Positions 20,351-30,493 are shown, counted from the first letter of the stretch. The stretch is 61,922 nucleotides of DNA from Shewanella sp. TC10 (GCF_009663145.1 NZ_VKHR01000024.1:1-61922); one strand, 5' to 3'. Notes: generated from the sequence alone by a model not told the origin. Numbers and translations: made by a program.

Positions 20351-20398
20351 AAAAAGCGACCTGATGGTCGCTTTTTTTGGTCTGTCGTTAGCAATGAG
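20351..20398. repeat. 48-bp direct repeat, copy A, containing a bidirectional terminator
   Basis: The first 26 bases are an intrinsic terminator (AAAAAGCGACC/GGTCGCTTTTT, loop TGAT) for the chalcone-isomerase-like gene. The whole 48 bases recur at 21286-21333 with 4 substitutions, in the same orientation, flanking the gene at 20402-21226. Confidence 0.85.
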
Positions 20399-20401
20399 CT
20401 T

Positions 20402-21226
20402 TTAATCAATGATAAACAAGCGCGGTATTTCTTTTCCAAAATATTCCCAATCGACCAAATTAAACCTGTTATGTTTAATGGCATTCATGAAATTAAAAAA
20501 GAACTGTTTTAAGAGAACATCATCTTCAGTAAGTACCGAAATTTTAATACTATACCCACCAACAATCATAATAATTGAAAATGATTCTTCGCCAAGTACA
20601 CCGTAATCAATTCCATTAATATCGTAAACAAAATAGCTGTCTCGCACTCGACTAGCCTTTTTAAGGATCAATGTCTGCATATTTTCTATCCAATTAATAT
20701 CAACGATACGCTTAAAGCTCTCCTCATCCACAATTTTGTCGCATTGAAGGATTGATGGGGTTAATTCATATCCTTTACGAATAACGTCATGAACAGTATT
20801 TTGATAGAAAGCCTCTAGTTGTTTAAATTCTTCCTCAGTTAAGTAATGAGTAAGTGTTGGATCAACTTGGATGCCGTTAAACTCATTAAGTGTTTTCAAT
20901 CCAGACTTATTTAAACTGATCATAAACACTATAGATTTTTCTTCAGAGCCGAAAAATACATCCTCACCAAAATCTTCTAATTCAGAAAATGATGTTATAT
21001 CGACTATGGGAAGTATCGCGTTATTAAATTTAACCCCGAATGGCAAAGCCCCTTCAGTTGGCTCCCATTGATTCTTTGACCAAGTTAATTCAGCCTGCTT
21101 AGACGATATGAGATTAATGATGGGTTCACAAAAATTTGAAAATGACAGTTCTTTCGAAAACGTTAGCTCCTTAGAAAAGGTGTTAAACGAAGTCGCCAAG
21201 ATTAAAATACAAATCCATTTGAACAT
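20402..21226 (-). CDS. Exported protein of unknown function
   Basis: 274 residues with a short Sec signal peptide (MFKWICILILATSFNTFS). Just after it is a small internal duplication (FSKELTFSKELSFS), also visible in the DNA. The rest is a mixed alpha/beta acidic protein with two Cys (CEPI near the N-terminus and LQCDK in the middle). It has no lipobox, membrane helix or family motif I recognise. A GGAA lies about 7 bases before the ATG. It is an insert between two copies of a terminator block and points opposite to its left neighbour. Codon use is more AT-rich than adjacent genes. Function unknown. Confidence 0.65.
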   Translation of the reverse strand: MFKWICILILATSFNTFSKELTFSKELSFSNFCEPIINLISSKQAELTWSKNQWEPTEGALPFGVKFNNAILPIVDITSFSELEDFGEDVFFGSEEKSIVFMISLNKSGLKTLNEFNGIQVDPTLTHYLTEEEFKQLEAFYQNTVHDVIRKGYELTPSILQCDKIVDEESFKRIVDINWIENMQTLILKKASRVRDSYFVYDINGIDYGVLGEESFSIIMIVGGYSIKISVLTEDDVLLKQFFFNFMNAIKHNRFNLVDWEYFGKEIPRLFIID

Positions 21227-21285
21227 TGAAATTCCTAGTAGGTAACAATTGATAATACTTTACACAGGATTTAAAAATAAATATC

Positions 21286-21333
21286 AAAAAGCGATCTGAT
21301 GGTCGCTTCTTTTGGTTTGTCATTAGCAATGAG
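21286..21333. repeat. 48-bp direct repeat, copy B
   Basis: Matches copy A at 20351-20398 at 44 of 48 positions, including the terminator stem (AAAAAGCGAT/GGTCGCTTCTTT, slightly decayed). It lies upstream of the start of the 20402-21226 gene and could still terminate transcription arriving from either side. Confidence 0.8.
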
Positions 21334-21387
21334 ATTAGAACATGCTCAATCAGCTATGCTCAGTCCCTAAACAATGAAATTTATCGA

Positions 21388-22329
21388 TTAAAACTTAATA
21401 TCAAACGCTAAACCAACAGCGAGTTGATTATCAATTTCGTCAGTAACATCAGGTTCGCTGAGTTCCATTTCACTATTAAAGAAGTATCCGCCATAAGCAT
21501 TAATAGTGGCTTTTTTACTGATATTCCAGCCAGCACGAGCAAAGGTAACCCACTCTTCCATTTCAATAGTCTGTTCGTTATCAGATATTAAGAAGCGCTC
21601 TGAACGGCGTGAGGTTCCCAATCCAAAATCCCACTTCTCGTTAAATTTATAAGATAGCTCTAGACCTGCTGGGCCACTGAAGCCTGCTTGGAACGGGTTG
21701 CCCAAGGTAAGTTTGTCGGTAATTTTCCAGCGAACGGCCAAATATGGCACAGTTTTAACTTCAGAAATATCATTCAGGTAAGCCACACCAAAACCCAGCA
21801 TGTTGCCCGACTCAAAACGGTACATAGCCGAACCCACTACACCATAACTTTGCGCATCTGACGATGAAGCGGTATTAGCATAAGAGTATTGCAGCTTTGG
21901 CGCGACCATAAACATCCAACTGTTATTTGGACGGTAAATAAGTGATAAGCCAGCACTGTATTTATTGATTGAGCTCCATGGCGCAACCTGATCATTAAGT
22001 AGACCTGAGTCCACATTTTTAAAACCATAATCTAGATTATCGTAGCCAATATTGGCACCTATCATCCACTGTTTGTTGATAGGCATAGAGCCGGATAACT
22101 TTAAGCGCCAAACATCACGCTGTAACTCGGTGTTTGTATCGCCTATCTGCGCAGCTTCAGTTGAGGTTCGCGATACATGAAATTTAAAAGGAGAGTAATC
22201 GTAAGCAGCCGCGTTAGGCGACAAACATGCAGCAGATATAACCGCAGCTTTTAAAACGCTAGCTTTGGCTATATTTTTAGCAGACGTGATCCCTTGCAAC
22301 GGATTGAACAAGTGTGGAATAACTTTCAT
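21388..22329 (-). CDS. DUF6268-type outer-membrane beta-barrel protein
   Basis: 313 residues from the ATG at 22329, which is spaced 8 bases from AAGGA; an ATG at 22338 sits directly on that site and is less likely. A Sec signal peptide is followed by a strand-rich protein with repeated aromatic-flanked beta segments and a C-terminal Phe (FDIKF), as expected for a barrel inserted by BAM. The pattern (LSGSMPINKQWMIGANIGYD, LSLIYRPNNSWMFMVAP, WKITDKLTLGNPFQAG) resembles DUF6268 barrels, whose ligand is unknown. Single gene. Confidence 0.75.
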   Translation of the reverse strand: MKVIPHLFNPLQGITSAKNIAKASVLKAAVISAACLSPNAAAYDYSPFKFHVSRTSTEAAQIGDTNTELQRDVWRLKLSGSMPINKQWMIGANIGYDNLDYGFKNVDSGLLNDQVAPWSSINKYSAGLSLIYRPNNSWMFMVAPKLQYSYANTASSSDAQSYGVVGSAMYRFESGNMLGFGVAYLNDISEVKTVPYLAVRWKITDKLTLGNPFQAGFSGPAGLELSYKFNEKWDFGLGTSRRSERFLISDNEQTIEMEEWVTFARAGWNISKKATINAYGGYFFNSEMELSEPDVTDEIDNQLAVGLAFDIKF

Positions 22330-22485
22330 TAACTGCATCCTTTCTCATTATTATTGTGTTTGAATTAACCAAGATATATTCATAACTCCTATACCCAGAG
22401 TATTTCAATTTGGATCACATTTTCAATATTTTATGAGATATTACACAGTTTTTATTACCGCAGACAAACACTATCGAAATCTTTT

Positions 22486-23142
22486 TTATTTACGGTGGGC
22501 ATTTAAAAATATTGTCACAGTTTCTTCAATGTAAGCCTGTCGACTAACGAGTAGCGCTTCAACATCAATACCTAGCTCTAAACGCAGTTTTAATTCGCCA
22601 AATAACATTAAACATAAACGGACTGAACTGTCATGAGGGTTAGCAAAATAAAACTCCCCCTGTTGATTTACTTTCTCTAGATAATCGCTGAACAAACCTA
22701 ATACATGCTTAGGACCAGCTTCATAATACAGTTTTGATAATTCGGGGTGGGTTTCCGCATGGGCTAAACAGGTTTTAAACACAGCTAATACTTCATCACT
22801 GACAATGAGTTCACCAAACTGCTGGGCAAACATTCTGATGGTTTGCTCGGCATTTGTGGCGTCATCGAGTAAATTTCCGGTTAATTGGTGCACGACGCAC
22901 TTAGATTCTATGGCTGCAACAAATAATTCATCTTTTGAACCAAAATGGGAATAAACGGTTTGCTTAGACACACCCGCTTTTTTAGCCACTAAATCCATAC
23001 TGGTGTTAGGAAATCCTTGAACACAAAACAGTTCTATTGATGCAGTTAAAATCTGCGCGCGTTTTTGTTCGCTACGCGTCATTGGGGCGCTATGTTGGCA
23101 GAGCGTTGAATTAGTTGCGCTTTTATTCATGTAGTTAGTCAT
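22486..23142 (-). CDS. TetR/AcrR-family repressor of the adjacent RND efflux operon
   Basis: 218 residues. The HTH lies at about 26-70 (RAQILTASIELFCVQGFPNTSMDLVAKKAGVSKQTVYSHFGSKDELF split over helices 1-4), followed by an all-helical ligand domain of the AefR/TetR_C_7 kind. Divergent from the RND operon across 246 bases that contain two near-identical palindromes, so it very probably represses both itself and the pump and is released by a pump substrate. Two further ATGs near the start (MNKSA, MTRSE) leave the exact start uncertain. Confidence 0.88.
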   Translation of the reverse strand: MTNYMNKSATNSTLCQHSAPMTRSEQKRAQILTASIELFCVQGFPNTSMDLVAKKAGVSKQTVYSHFGSKDELFVAAIESKCVVHQLTGNLLDDATNAEQTIRMFAQQFGELIVSDEVLAVFKTCLAHAETHPELSKLYYEAGPKHVLGLFSDYLEKVNQQGEFYFANPHDSSVRLCLMLFGELKLRLELGIDVEALLVSRQAYIEETVTIFLNAHRK

Positions 23143-23237
23143 CTTTTTCTTAGGCAGCTATTTGATGCTGATTGGTCACTTTAAGCCTTTGCAAGTTACA
23201 GCTCTTTAACACTCAATAACATTAAATCACAAATTGG

Positions 23238-23252
23238 ACTGGACAGTCTAGT
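23238..23252. promoter_or_regulatory. TetR-type operator, site 1
   Basis: ACTGGAC-A-GTCTAGT, a 15-bp palindrome with one imperfect pair, in the divergent region of the TetR gene and the RND operon. It is nearly identical to site 2, 44 bases downstream. Confidence 0.75.
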
Positions 23253-23281
23253 TTTATACAAATAGACTTAATACTAAATAG

Positions 23282-23296
23282 ACTAGACAGTCTAGT
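23282..23296. promoter_or_regulatory. TetR-type operator, site 2
   Basis: ACTAGAC-A-GTCTAGT, a perfect 15-bp palindrome. Centre-to-centre distance from site 1 is 44 bases, about four helical turns, so both could be bound on one face of the DNA. Confidence 0.8.
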
Positions 23297-23388
23297 TCAT
23301 ATCTTGAGCATCACATGATGTTAAGTGCAGGTCAATATTATCTAAATTGATTTGCCAAGGAAGTTGCATAGCAATAGGAATGTTCACC

Positions 23389-24513
23389 ATGAAAACAGCA
23401 GCGCGTTCTTTTAATCTCCCTAGAACTTTATTTAGCTTGAGTGCTGGTATCGTACTCTTAAGTGCTTGTAGCAAAGATGAAGTCCAACCCACTGCGCAAG
23501 TTGCTGTGCCTAATGTCATTACTCAACCGCTTAGTTTTAACAACAGTTATCAACACCAACAGAGATATACGGGAACGGTTCGCTCCGCCGACACGACAGG
23601 TGTTGGCTTTGAATTAGCAGGAAAACTAAGTGATATCATCGTCGACAGTGGTGATACTGTGGTTAAGGGTCAAACATTGGCGATGCTCAATACCCAATTA
23701 TTACAAGCAGAGCAACAGCAACTTAACGCTTCACTGTTGCAAACCAAAGCAGACTTAGATTTAGCCCAAAGCAACTTAGCACGCTCTATTGAGTTGAAAA
23801 AACAGCAATACGTTTCAGAGCAACAATTTGATGAAACCCAGCAGCAAGTCGCCAGCCTACAAGCCAATCAAAAACGGCTCGAAGCCTCACTATACGCAAC
23901 TGAGCTTAAGCTCGAAAAATCTGTTTTAGTCGCCCCATTTGATGGCACCATCAGTAAACGTCACCACAATTTAGGCGAAGTTATCACGCTCGGCAGTCCA
24001 GTATTTACCTTAATTGGTAATAGCCAACAACAAGCTTATATCGGCGTCCCTAACACTGTTGCGCAAACGCTCAGCACCAATCAGCAAGTCAATATCTTAA
24101 TAGACAAAACGGTTTACCAAGGGATCGTTGCAGGTATTAGCGCTGAAATTGATGCGGTAACTCGTACCGTGCAGCTGCGGATTGACCTTCCAAGTAACCA
24201 ACAAGTGATTAATGGCGAAATTGCCTATCTTGAATATCAACAACAAATCACTGACGCAGGTTACTGGGTACCTATTTCATCTTTAACCGATGGGGTTCGT
24301 GGTTTATGGAATGTATTTGTCGTCACTAAAAGTGATGATGGCTTAGCCCGTATTGAGCGCCGAGATGTTGATATCCTGTATACCACTGAGCAGCAAGCTT
24401 ATATCAATGGCGCGATTAATAAAGATGATGTGATTGTGACTCAAGGCTTACATAAACTGGTCGTTGGCCAACAAGTTAATCCCACTTCGACGGCTGTGGC
24501 GAGGTCATTATGA
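23389..24513 (+). CDS. RND efflux periplasmic adaptor lipoprotein
   Basis: Membrane-fusion protein, 374 residues from the ATG at 23389 (AGGA 9 bases upstream). The open frame runs further back, but only this start gives a clean lipoprotein signal (VLLSAC, Cys27). Visible parts are a first barrel-sandwich half (GFELAGKLSDIIVDSGDTVVKGQTLA), a long helical hairpin rich in Gln and Leu (about 95-165), the second half with LVAPFDGTISKRHHNLGEVI, a beta-barrel domain and a membrane-proximal domain. It bridges the pump to an outer-membrane channel. Its stop overlaps the pump start by 4 bases (ATGA), so translation is coupled. Confidence 0.92.
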   Translation: MKTAARSFNLPRTLFSLSAGIVLLSACSKDEVQPTAQVAVPNVITQPLSFNNSYQHQQRYTGTVRSADTTGVGFELAGKLSDIIVDSGDTVVKGQTLAMLNTQLLQAEQQQLNASLLQTKADLDLAQSNLARSIELKKQQYVSEQQFDETQQQVASLQANQKRLEASLYATELKLEKSVLVAPFDGTISKRHHNLGEVITLGSPVFTLIGNSQQQAYIGVPNTVAQTLSTNQQVNILIDKTVYQGIVAGISAEIDAVTRTVQLRIDLPSNQQVINGEIAYLEYQQQITDAGYWVPISSLTDGVRGLWNVFVVTKSDDGLARIERRDVDILYTTEQQAYINGAINKDDVIVTQGLHKLVVGQQVNPTSTAVARSL

Positions 24514-27500
24514 TTAAGGCCTTTGTTGAAAATGGTAGACTAGCCAGCTTAATGATTGCGCTGTTGCTAGTTGCTGGTTTAGGGGCAATTAGCAGTTTAC
24601 CTCGCACTGAAGATCCTACTATTACTAACCGCTTTGCCTCGGTTGTCACTCAATACCCTGGTGCATCAGCTGAGCGAGTCGAAGCCTTAGTCACCGAAGT
24701 ACTTGAAAACCAACTGCGCCGTTTAGAAGAGTTAAAGCTGGTGCAATCAACTTCTCGCCCCGGTATTTCGGTTATTCAACTTGAATTAAAAGACACGGTT
24801 ATCGATACCGCGCCAGTATGGTCTAGAGCGCGAGACCTGATTTCTGACAGTAAATTTGAACTGCCAGCATCAGCGCAAAATAGCTTACTCGACGATCAAA
24901 CTGGTTACGCTAATACTGCAATATTGGGCTTAGTCTGGAAAAGCGATACGCCTATTCGCACCGATGTACTAAACCGCTATGCAAAAGAGTTACAAAGCAA
25001 GTTACGAATTTTAAACGGCACTGATTTTGTCAAACTATCAGGTACCCCTGATGAAGAAATTTTGGTTGAACTCGATGGCAATAAAATCAGCCAATTGAAA
25101 TTAACCCCCGCGAGTATCGCATCGATATTATCTAATGCCGACAGTAAAATTTCAGCAGGTGAAATCAATAACGCCTCCTTTAAAGCACTGATTGAAGTAT
25201 CAGGTGAATTAGATTCAATCACCCGAGTCAGCGAAGTGCCCCTAAAAATAGACACCAATGGTCAAATTATTCGCCTTGGTGATGTGGCCAATGTGAGCCG
25301 TCAGCCTAAAACACCTGCCACCAGCATTGCCCTAATCAATGGCAAATCAGGGGTACTCGTTTCAGCTCGTATGATTGAAGATAATCGCGTCGATAAATGG
25401 CAAGCCCAAGTCAGCCAAGTGGTCGATGATTTCAGTGCTAACCTCCCCGCCAACATTGAAGTGCAATGGCTATTCGATCAACAAGGCTATACCAGCGTCC
25501 GCCTAGGCGACTTGGTCATTAACCTTATCCAAGGTTTTCTGATTATTTTGTTTGTATTGATGCTTACCTTAGGTTTGCGTAATGCCGTTATTGTGGCGCT
25601 TTCATTGCCCTTAACAGCATTATTCACCCTCGCCTGCATGAAATACACCGGCTTACCTATCCACCAAATGTCAGTAACAGGCTTAGTGGTGGCATTAGGG
25701 ATCATGGTGGATAACGCGATTGTGATTGTCGATGCTATTGCTCAGCGCCGTAAACAAGGGTTAACTAAACTAGAAGCGGTCAGCAAAACCATCAATCATT
25801 TATGGCTACCATTAGCAGGGTCTACCATAACCACTATGCTGGCATTTGCGCCGATTGTGTTAATGCCAGGTGCTGCTGGTGAATTTGTTGGCGGCATTGC
25901 GATATCAGTGATGTTTGCCTTATTAGGCTCATACCTGATTTCTCATACCATTATTGCAGGCCTTGCGGGTCGATTTAGCCAAGACAATGCATCTATGGCT
26001 TGGTATCAAAAAGGCATGGAGTTCCCTCGCCTAAGCCACGCCTTTAAAACCAGCTTACGTTTTGGCTTACAACGTCCATTAATGACCGCGCTGCTCATCG
26101 GAGTTTTACCTTTGGTGGGCTTTTGGGCTTCAACTAAAATGACTGAGCAGTTCTTTCCGCCTTCTGACAGAGACATGTTTCAAATAGAGGTCTATCTTGC
26201 CCCTCATGTGAGTTTAGATAACACCTTAAAACAGGTAAAACATATTGACGAACGCTTAGAGTCTATTAGCGATGTTGAAATGATCACTTGGGTTGTGGGC
26301 GGCAATATCCCTTCGTTTTACTACAACTTAACCCAGCGTCAGCAAGGTGCTACTAATTACGCTCAAGCCATGGTCAAAGTCACTGACTTTGATGCCGCTA
26401 ATCGCCTGATTTTATCCTTGCAGCAAGAATTTGATGCTGATTTCCCCCAAGCACAAATCCTAGTGAGAAAGCTTGAACAAGGGCCACCGTTTAATGCACC
26501 AGTGGAGTTACGTATTTACGGACCATCCCTTGATACCTTGAACCAATTAGGTGAACAAGCTCGTGGCTTACTAATGCAAACTGAGGATGTTATTCATACT
26601 CGTGCCACATTAAGCGCTGGCTCACCCAAGGTCTGGTTACAAATTAATGAAGATGCCAGCTTAATGAGTGGCTTAAGCCTTACCGATATCGCTAAGCAAA
26701 TTGAAATGGCAACCACGGGTATCATAGGAGGTAGCATACTTGAGCAAACTGAATCACTGCCAGTGCGAGTCCGATTAGCCGATACATCACGTGAGGAAGC
26801 GACTCGTTTAGCAGAGCTTAATTTAGTTTCCAGTCAGGGCGATACAATTCCACTTTCTGCCATCTCCCATAACGAGATAAATGTCAGTCGCGGTGGGATC
26901 CCACGTCGAAACGGTGAGCGAGTCAATACCATTGAAGCCTATATCGTCAGTGGTGTACTTCCTGGAAAAGTGCTCAATGACGTCAAAGATAAACTTGAGC
27001 AAATCGAGCTTCCGTCAGGTTACCATTTAGAAATTGGTGGCGAGAGTGCTAAACGCGATGAAGCAGTGGGTAACTTACTGTCCAATATTGTCGTGGTGGT
27101 GACTTTATTACTGGCAACAGTAGTACTGTCCTTTAACTCGTTCAGACTGACCGCCATTATCTTACTCAGTGCATTTCAATCTGCGGGTTTAGGCTTGTTA
27201 GCCGTATACTTATTTGGCTACCCATTTGGCTTTACGGTGATCATTGGGTTACTAGGGCTTATGGGACTGGCAATTAACGCCGCTATTGTCATTTTGGCAG
27301 AGCTTGAAGATGTGCCAGAAGCCAGACTAGGTAACACCCAAACCATCATTGAATTAGTTAGTGGCTGTGGCAGACACATTGGTTCGACCACGATAACCAC
27401 TATCGGTGGCTTCCTGCCTTTAATTATTGCAGGCGGTGGATTCTGGCCACCATTTGCTATTGCCATTGCTGGCGGCACATTGCTGACAACCATGTTATCG

Positions 27501-27584
27501 CTAATTTGGGTGCCGACAATGTATCTTATTTTAATGAAGAAAAAATCACAGAAATCTGAAATATTGTCGCCCGTAGAAGTTTAA
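24510..27584 (+). CDS. RND-family efflux pump permease (AcrB superfamily)
   Basis: 1024 residues, full length. It has an N-terminal membrane helix, two large periplasmic loops with pore and docking domains (about 40-330 and 560-860), and two bundles of membrane helices. The proton-relay helix 4 reads VALGIMVDNAIVIVD: one of the two adjacent Asp residues of AcrB is Asn, as in some TriC-like pumps. Helix 10 carries the expected Gly-rich segment. No outer-membrane factor gene is nearby, so a TolC encoded elsewhere is presumably used. The substrate is unknown; regulation by the divergent TetR protein is likely. Confidence 0.93.
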   Translation: MIKAFVENGRLASLMIALLLVAGLGAISSLPRTEDPTITNRFASVVTQYPGASAERVEALVTEVLENQLRRLEELKLVQSTSRPGISVIQLELKDTVIDTAPVWSRARDLISDSKFELPASAQNSLLDDQTGYANTAILGLVWKSDTPIRTDVLNRYAKELQSKLRILNGTDFVKLSGTPDEEILVELDGNKISQLKLTPASIASILSNADSKISAGEINNASFKALIEVSGELDSITRVSEVPLKIDTNGQIIRLGDVANVSRQPKTPATSIALINGKSGVLVSARMIEDNRVDKWQAQVSQVVDDFSANLPANIEVQWLFDQQGYTSVRLGDLVINLIQGFLIILFVLMLTLGLRNAVIVALSLPLTALFTLACMKYTGLPIHQMSVTGLVVALGIMVDNAIVIVDAIAQRRKQGLTKLEAVSKTINHLWLPLAGSTITTMLAFAPIVLMPGAAGEFVGGIAISVMFALLGSYLISHTIIAGLAGRFSQDNASMAWYQKGMEFPRLSHAFKTSLRFGLQRPLMTALLIGVLPLVGFWASTKMTEQFFPPSDRDMFQIEVYLAPHVSLDNTLKQVKHIDERLESISDVEMITWVVGGNIPSFYYNLTQRQQGATNYAQAMVKVTDFDAANRLILSLQQEFDADFPQAQILVRKLEQGPPFNAPVELRIYGPSLDTLNQLGEQARGLLMQTEDVIHTRATLSAGSPKVWLQINEDASLMSGLSLTDIAKQIEMATTGIIGGSILEQTESLPVRVRLADTSREEATRLAELNLVSSQGDTIPLSAISHNEINVSRGGIPRRNGERVNTIEAYIVSGVLPGKVLNDVKDKLEQIELPSGYHLEIGGESAKRDEAVGNLLSNIVVVVTLLLATVVLSFNSFRLTAIILLSAFQSAGLGLLAVYLFGYPFGFTVIIGLLGLMGLAINAAIVILAELEDVPEARLGNTQTIIELVSGCGRHIGSTTITTIGGFLPLIIAGGGFWPPFAIAIAGGTLLTTMLSLIWVPTMYLILMKKKSQKSEILSPVEV

Positions 27585-27606
27585 TATATTCAACTAGTAA
27601 TACTCT

Positions 27607-27634
27607 AAAAACGACGCATTAATGCGTCGTTTTT
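27607..27634. terminator. Intrinsic terminator of the RND operon
   Basis: Perfect palindrome with 14-base arms (AAAAACGACGCATT and its complement) and a T-tract. Confidence 0.9.
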
Positions 27635-27753
27635 TGCTTTAGCATTGCCAATTTCAAATTCACGAATTTACTCAATCTAAACATGATCATAATCAAATGA
27701 ATTCGGAGTCATATCCTCTAGATTGTAGTTATCCTTTTTTCGGAACTTATCAC

Positions 27754-29757
27754 ATGAACTATCGAAGTTGGTCAATAACAAAACAAATAACGTACTTTTC
27801 GCTAGCGCTTACCGTTCTGGTATTCAGTATCATTTCTTCCGTATCTTACCTGAGCTCATCTAATGTATTAAAAGACAAAGCCATTGATTCGATGAACGAG
27901 CAAATGCAAAGCAATGCTGCACTTATCGAACTGCAATATGTCAGCCTGTTAAACCTTGCTCGTCGCAATGCCGATATTCTTCGCGCAATGTATCCTGGTG
28001 ATTTTCATAAACCCGATCGTAGTGTCAGAATTTACAGCACCCAAACACCCTCCCTTGTTCACGAAAATGCCCAAATTAATGCCACTAAAAGTAAAGTCGA
28101 TCGCTTTTCAAACTTAACAGGCGGTACTGCCACCATCTTTGTTAAAGACGGCGATGATTTTTTAAGGATCTCAACCTCACTTAAAAAAGCTGATGGCTCA
28201 CGAGCGCTAGTCACCTACTTAGGCCAAAGCCACCCCGGATATCAAACATTGCTAAAGGGTGAAACCTACGAAGGTTATGCCAAGCTATTCGGTAAGGATT
28301 ACATGACGGTTTATCGTCCGATAAAAAGTAATACTGGCGAAGTCATTGGTATTTTATATATCGGTTTCGACATTACCGAGTCGATCACTGAACTACAGAA
28401 AACCATCAACAACTTGACTGTCGAAGAGTCTGGTTTTTACATGCTGGTCAGAAACAGCGACAAACGCTTAATATCGCACCCAAGATTTAATGTGGGCGAA
28501 GAACTTAACCCAGAAATTTTAAATGGCTTAGATGCCAATAAAGTACTCGGTCAGCACTTCAGTTATGAATACAGTAGCAATCAACAAAAAACCATGTTTG
28601 CTAATAGTATTAATATTCCCGGTTGGAACTGGACTCTAATTGGTTTAACTGAAGCGGCTGAACTTAACAATGAAAGTATGCAATTGCTCTACATCACTGC
28701 AGGTGTTGCTGCCTTAGGGATCATTTTAATCAGTGGTTTATTGGCAATGTCACAAGTTAAAGCAATGGCGCCTCTTCTGGTTTTGCAGCAACAGCTTGAG
28801 GCATTAGGTAAAGGTGACTTATCCCAACGCTTTGAAGTAAGAGACCCCCATAGTAAGAATGAAATAGATCAAATCACCGCTAGTGCAGCAGACATGTCAG
28901 CTAACTTAAAAGACTTAATTGATTCGCTGCAGCACTCAGTAGAAACCTTGGAATCTCAGGCTCAAAAAGCTCAAGAAATGGCAAGGCAAAACGGTGACGA
29001 GTCAGAATCACTCATGATGCAAACTAACCAAATTGCTACCGCTATTGAAGAAATGTCTGCATCTATTCGCGATGTCGCCAGTCATTCAAACGAAGGAGCG
29101 GCGAAGAGTCAGCAAGTCGATGAATCATCTCGCAGTGGACATCAACAACTCACAGCTGTTGTTGAGTCCTTAAATTCTCTTAAAACTCAGCTTAATGAGA
29201 GCCAAGCCAACATAGAAAATGTCAGCAAAAAGAGCGAAGCCATTAATCAGGTGACCGAAGTGATTAACAGTATTGCTGAGCAAACTAATTTACTCGCCCT
29301 TAATGCCGCCATTGAAGCCGCTCGTGCTGGTGAGCAAGGTCGTGGCTTTGCCGTGGTCGCCGACGAAGTCCGCTCCCTTGCCCAGCGAACTCAAAGCTCC
29401 ATATCTGAGATCAGCAAAACCATCGGCCAACTACAATCTCAAGTAAAAAGTACGGCTCAGCAAATGGAAGACAGCCACAAATTAGGGACTTTCTCTGCCG
29501 AGCAAGGTATGGAAACAAGCGAGCAATTAAGCCAAATCACAGATAGCATTGGCGAACTAGCAACCTTCACCAGTAGCATAGCCAGCGCGACTGAGCAGCA
29601 AAGTGCTGTAGCAGACGAAATCACCCGCAACTTGCACCAAATATCGTCTCTTGCCAATGAAGGCCAAGAGCGTGCAGGAGAAACCGTTGAGGTTGCTGAC
29701 GGCTTAACAGAATTGGCTGGAGAGCTAAAAACCAAGATTAATTTCTTCAAGGTGTAG
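27754..29757 (+). CDS. Methyl-accepting chemotaxis protein with Cache sensor domain
   Basis: 667 residues from the ATG at 27754 (GGA 9 bases upstream); the longer frame from 27697 puts a polar extension before the first membrane helix. Order: membrane helix (about 12-34), periplasmic Cache_3/Cache_2-type domain ending in [21 protein letters not shown] and a second lobe up to about 295, second membrane helix (about 303-324), HAMP, then the methylation and signalling helices with the conserved tip near residue 510 ([20 protein letters not shown]). Such Cache receptors often bind small organic acids or amines. Single gene. Confidence 0.92.
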   Translation: MNYRSWSITKQITYFSLALTVLVFSIISSVSYLSSSNVLKDKAIDSMNEQMQSNAALIELQYVSLLNLARRNADILRAMYPGDFHKPDRSVRIYSTQTPSLVHENAQINATKSKVDRFSNLTGGTATIFVKDGDDFLRISTSLKKADGSRALVTYLGQSHPGYQTLLKGETYEGYAKLFGKDYMTVYRPIKSNTGEVIGILYIGFDITESITELQKTINNLTVEESGFYMLVRNSDKRLISHPRFNVGEELNPEILNGLDANKVLGQHFSYEYSSNQQKTMFANSINIPGWNWTLIGLTEAAELNNESMQLLYITAGVAALGIILISGLLAMSQVKAMAPLLVLQQQLEALGKGDLSQRFEVRDPHSKNEIDQITASAADMSANLKDLIDSLQHSVETLESQAQKAQEMARQNGDESESLMMQTNQIATAIEEMSASIRDVASHSNEGAAKSQQVDESSRSGHQQLTAVVESLNSLKTQLNESQANIENVSKKSEAINQVTEVINSIAEQTNLLALNAAIEAARAGEQGRGFAVVADEVRSLAQRTQSSISEISKTIGQLQSQVKSTAQQMEDSHKLGTFSAEQGMETSEQLSQITDSIGELATFTSSIASATEQQSAVADEITRNLHQISSLANEGQERAGETVEVADGLTELAGELKTKINFFKV

Positions 29758-29821
29758 AATAGACTTAAATAGTGTTAAACAAATAATTGAAATAAAAGGC
29801 TACTAAGTCAGGTCTTTATAT

Positions 29822-29852
29822 GGGCATGAACGTTTAAGTTCATGCCCTTTTT
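29822..29852 (+). terminator. Intrinsic terminator after the Cache chemoreceptor
   Basis: 10-bp stem GGGCATGAAC/GTTCATGCCC, 6-base loop, followed by six or more T. Confidence 0.9.
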
Positions 29853-30001
29853 TATTCTATGATTTATCCAGCAACATTTTTGCAAGCTATGTTTATATAA
29901 GCTGTTTTTCATAACTAGTATTTTTATAAGTAGCTTTTTATAAGTAACTTTTTATAACTAATAAGACCATCACGACCAAGTGAACAATAAATAGGAACAA
30001 C

Positions 30002-30493
30002 ATGAAAAAACGTACAATAGCCACATTGATTTCAACCCATGCACTTGTGCTTGCCATTGGCTTTGGTGCAGGTATTTATGCCCTTCCTATTCTTACCGCA
30101 CCTGATGCACCGAGTATTGAGCAGGTTCAGTCAGTCGACACTCAGCAGCGTTTTACAGCCGAATTTAGTCGTGATTTAAAAGACAGTGATGCCTTACATT
30201 GGGGCGAAGGCAAAGTCACAATTGGTGATGAGTTTATTACCCTTAACGGCAAGCTATCACCTGGGCCAGATTTTAAAGTGTATTTAGCTAAAGAGTTTGT
30301 CGAAACCGAAGCCGACTTTAATCGCTTAAAATCAGAAATGGTTCAGGTTGCCGACGTCAAAACCTTCGATAACTTTTTAGTGCCGATCACCACAGATGTG
30401 AATGTCGCCGATTACAACACCATCATTATTTGGTGCGAAAGCTTTGGTCAATTTATTACTGCGGCACAGTATCAGCAGTTAACGCAATCATAA
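30002..30493 (+). CDS. DM13 domain protein
   Basis: 163 residues. An N-terminal hydrophobic segment (about 8-30, signal anchor or uncleaved signal) precedes a DM13 domain: RFTAEFSRDLKDSDALHWGEGKV, LNGKLSPGPDFKVYLAKEF, DYNTIIIWCESFGQFITAA. The single Cys in the IIWCESF motif is the conserved DM13 cysteine thought to support a redox role. The gene stands alone and converges with the cytochrome bd operon; the two share the hairpin at 30589-30614. Confidence 0.85.
   Translation: MKKRTIATLISTHALVLAIGFGAGIYALPILTAPDAPSIEQVQSVDTQQRFTAEFSRDLKDSDALHWGEGKVTIGDEFITLNGKLSPGPDFKVYLAKEFVETEADFNRLKSEMVQVADVKTFDNFLVPITTDVNVADYNTIIIWCESFGQFITAAQYQQLTQS

Noticed and set aside
29905..29965. Imperfect short repeats of CTTTTTATAAGTAA type before the DM13 gene
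   Set aside because: They are short, AT-only and irregular; they could be simple slippage with no evident function.
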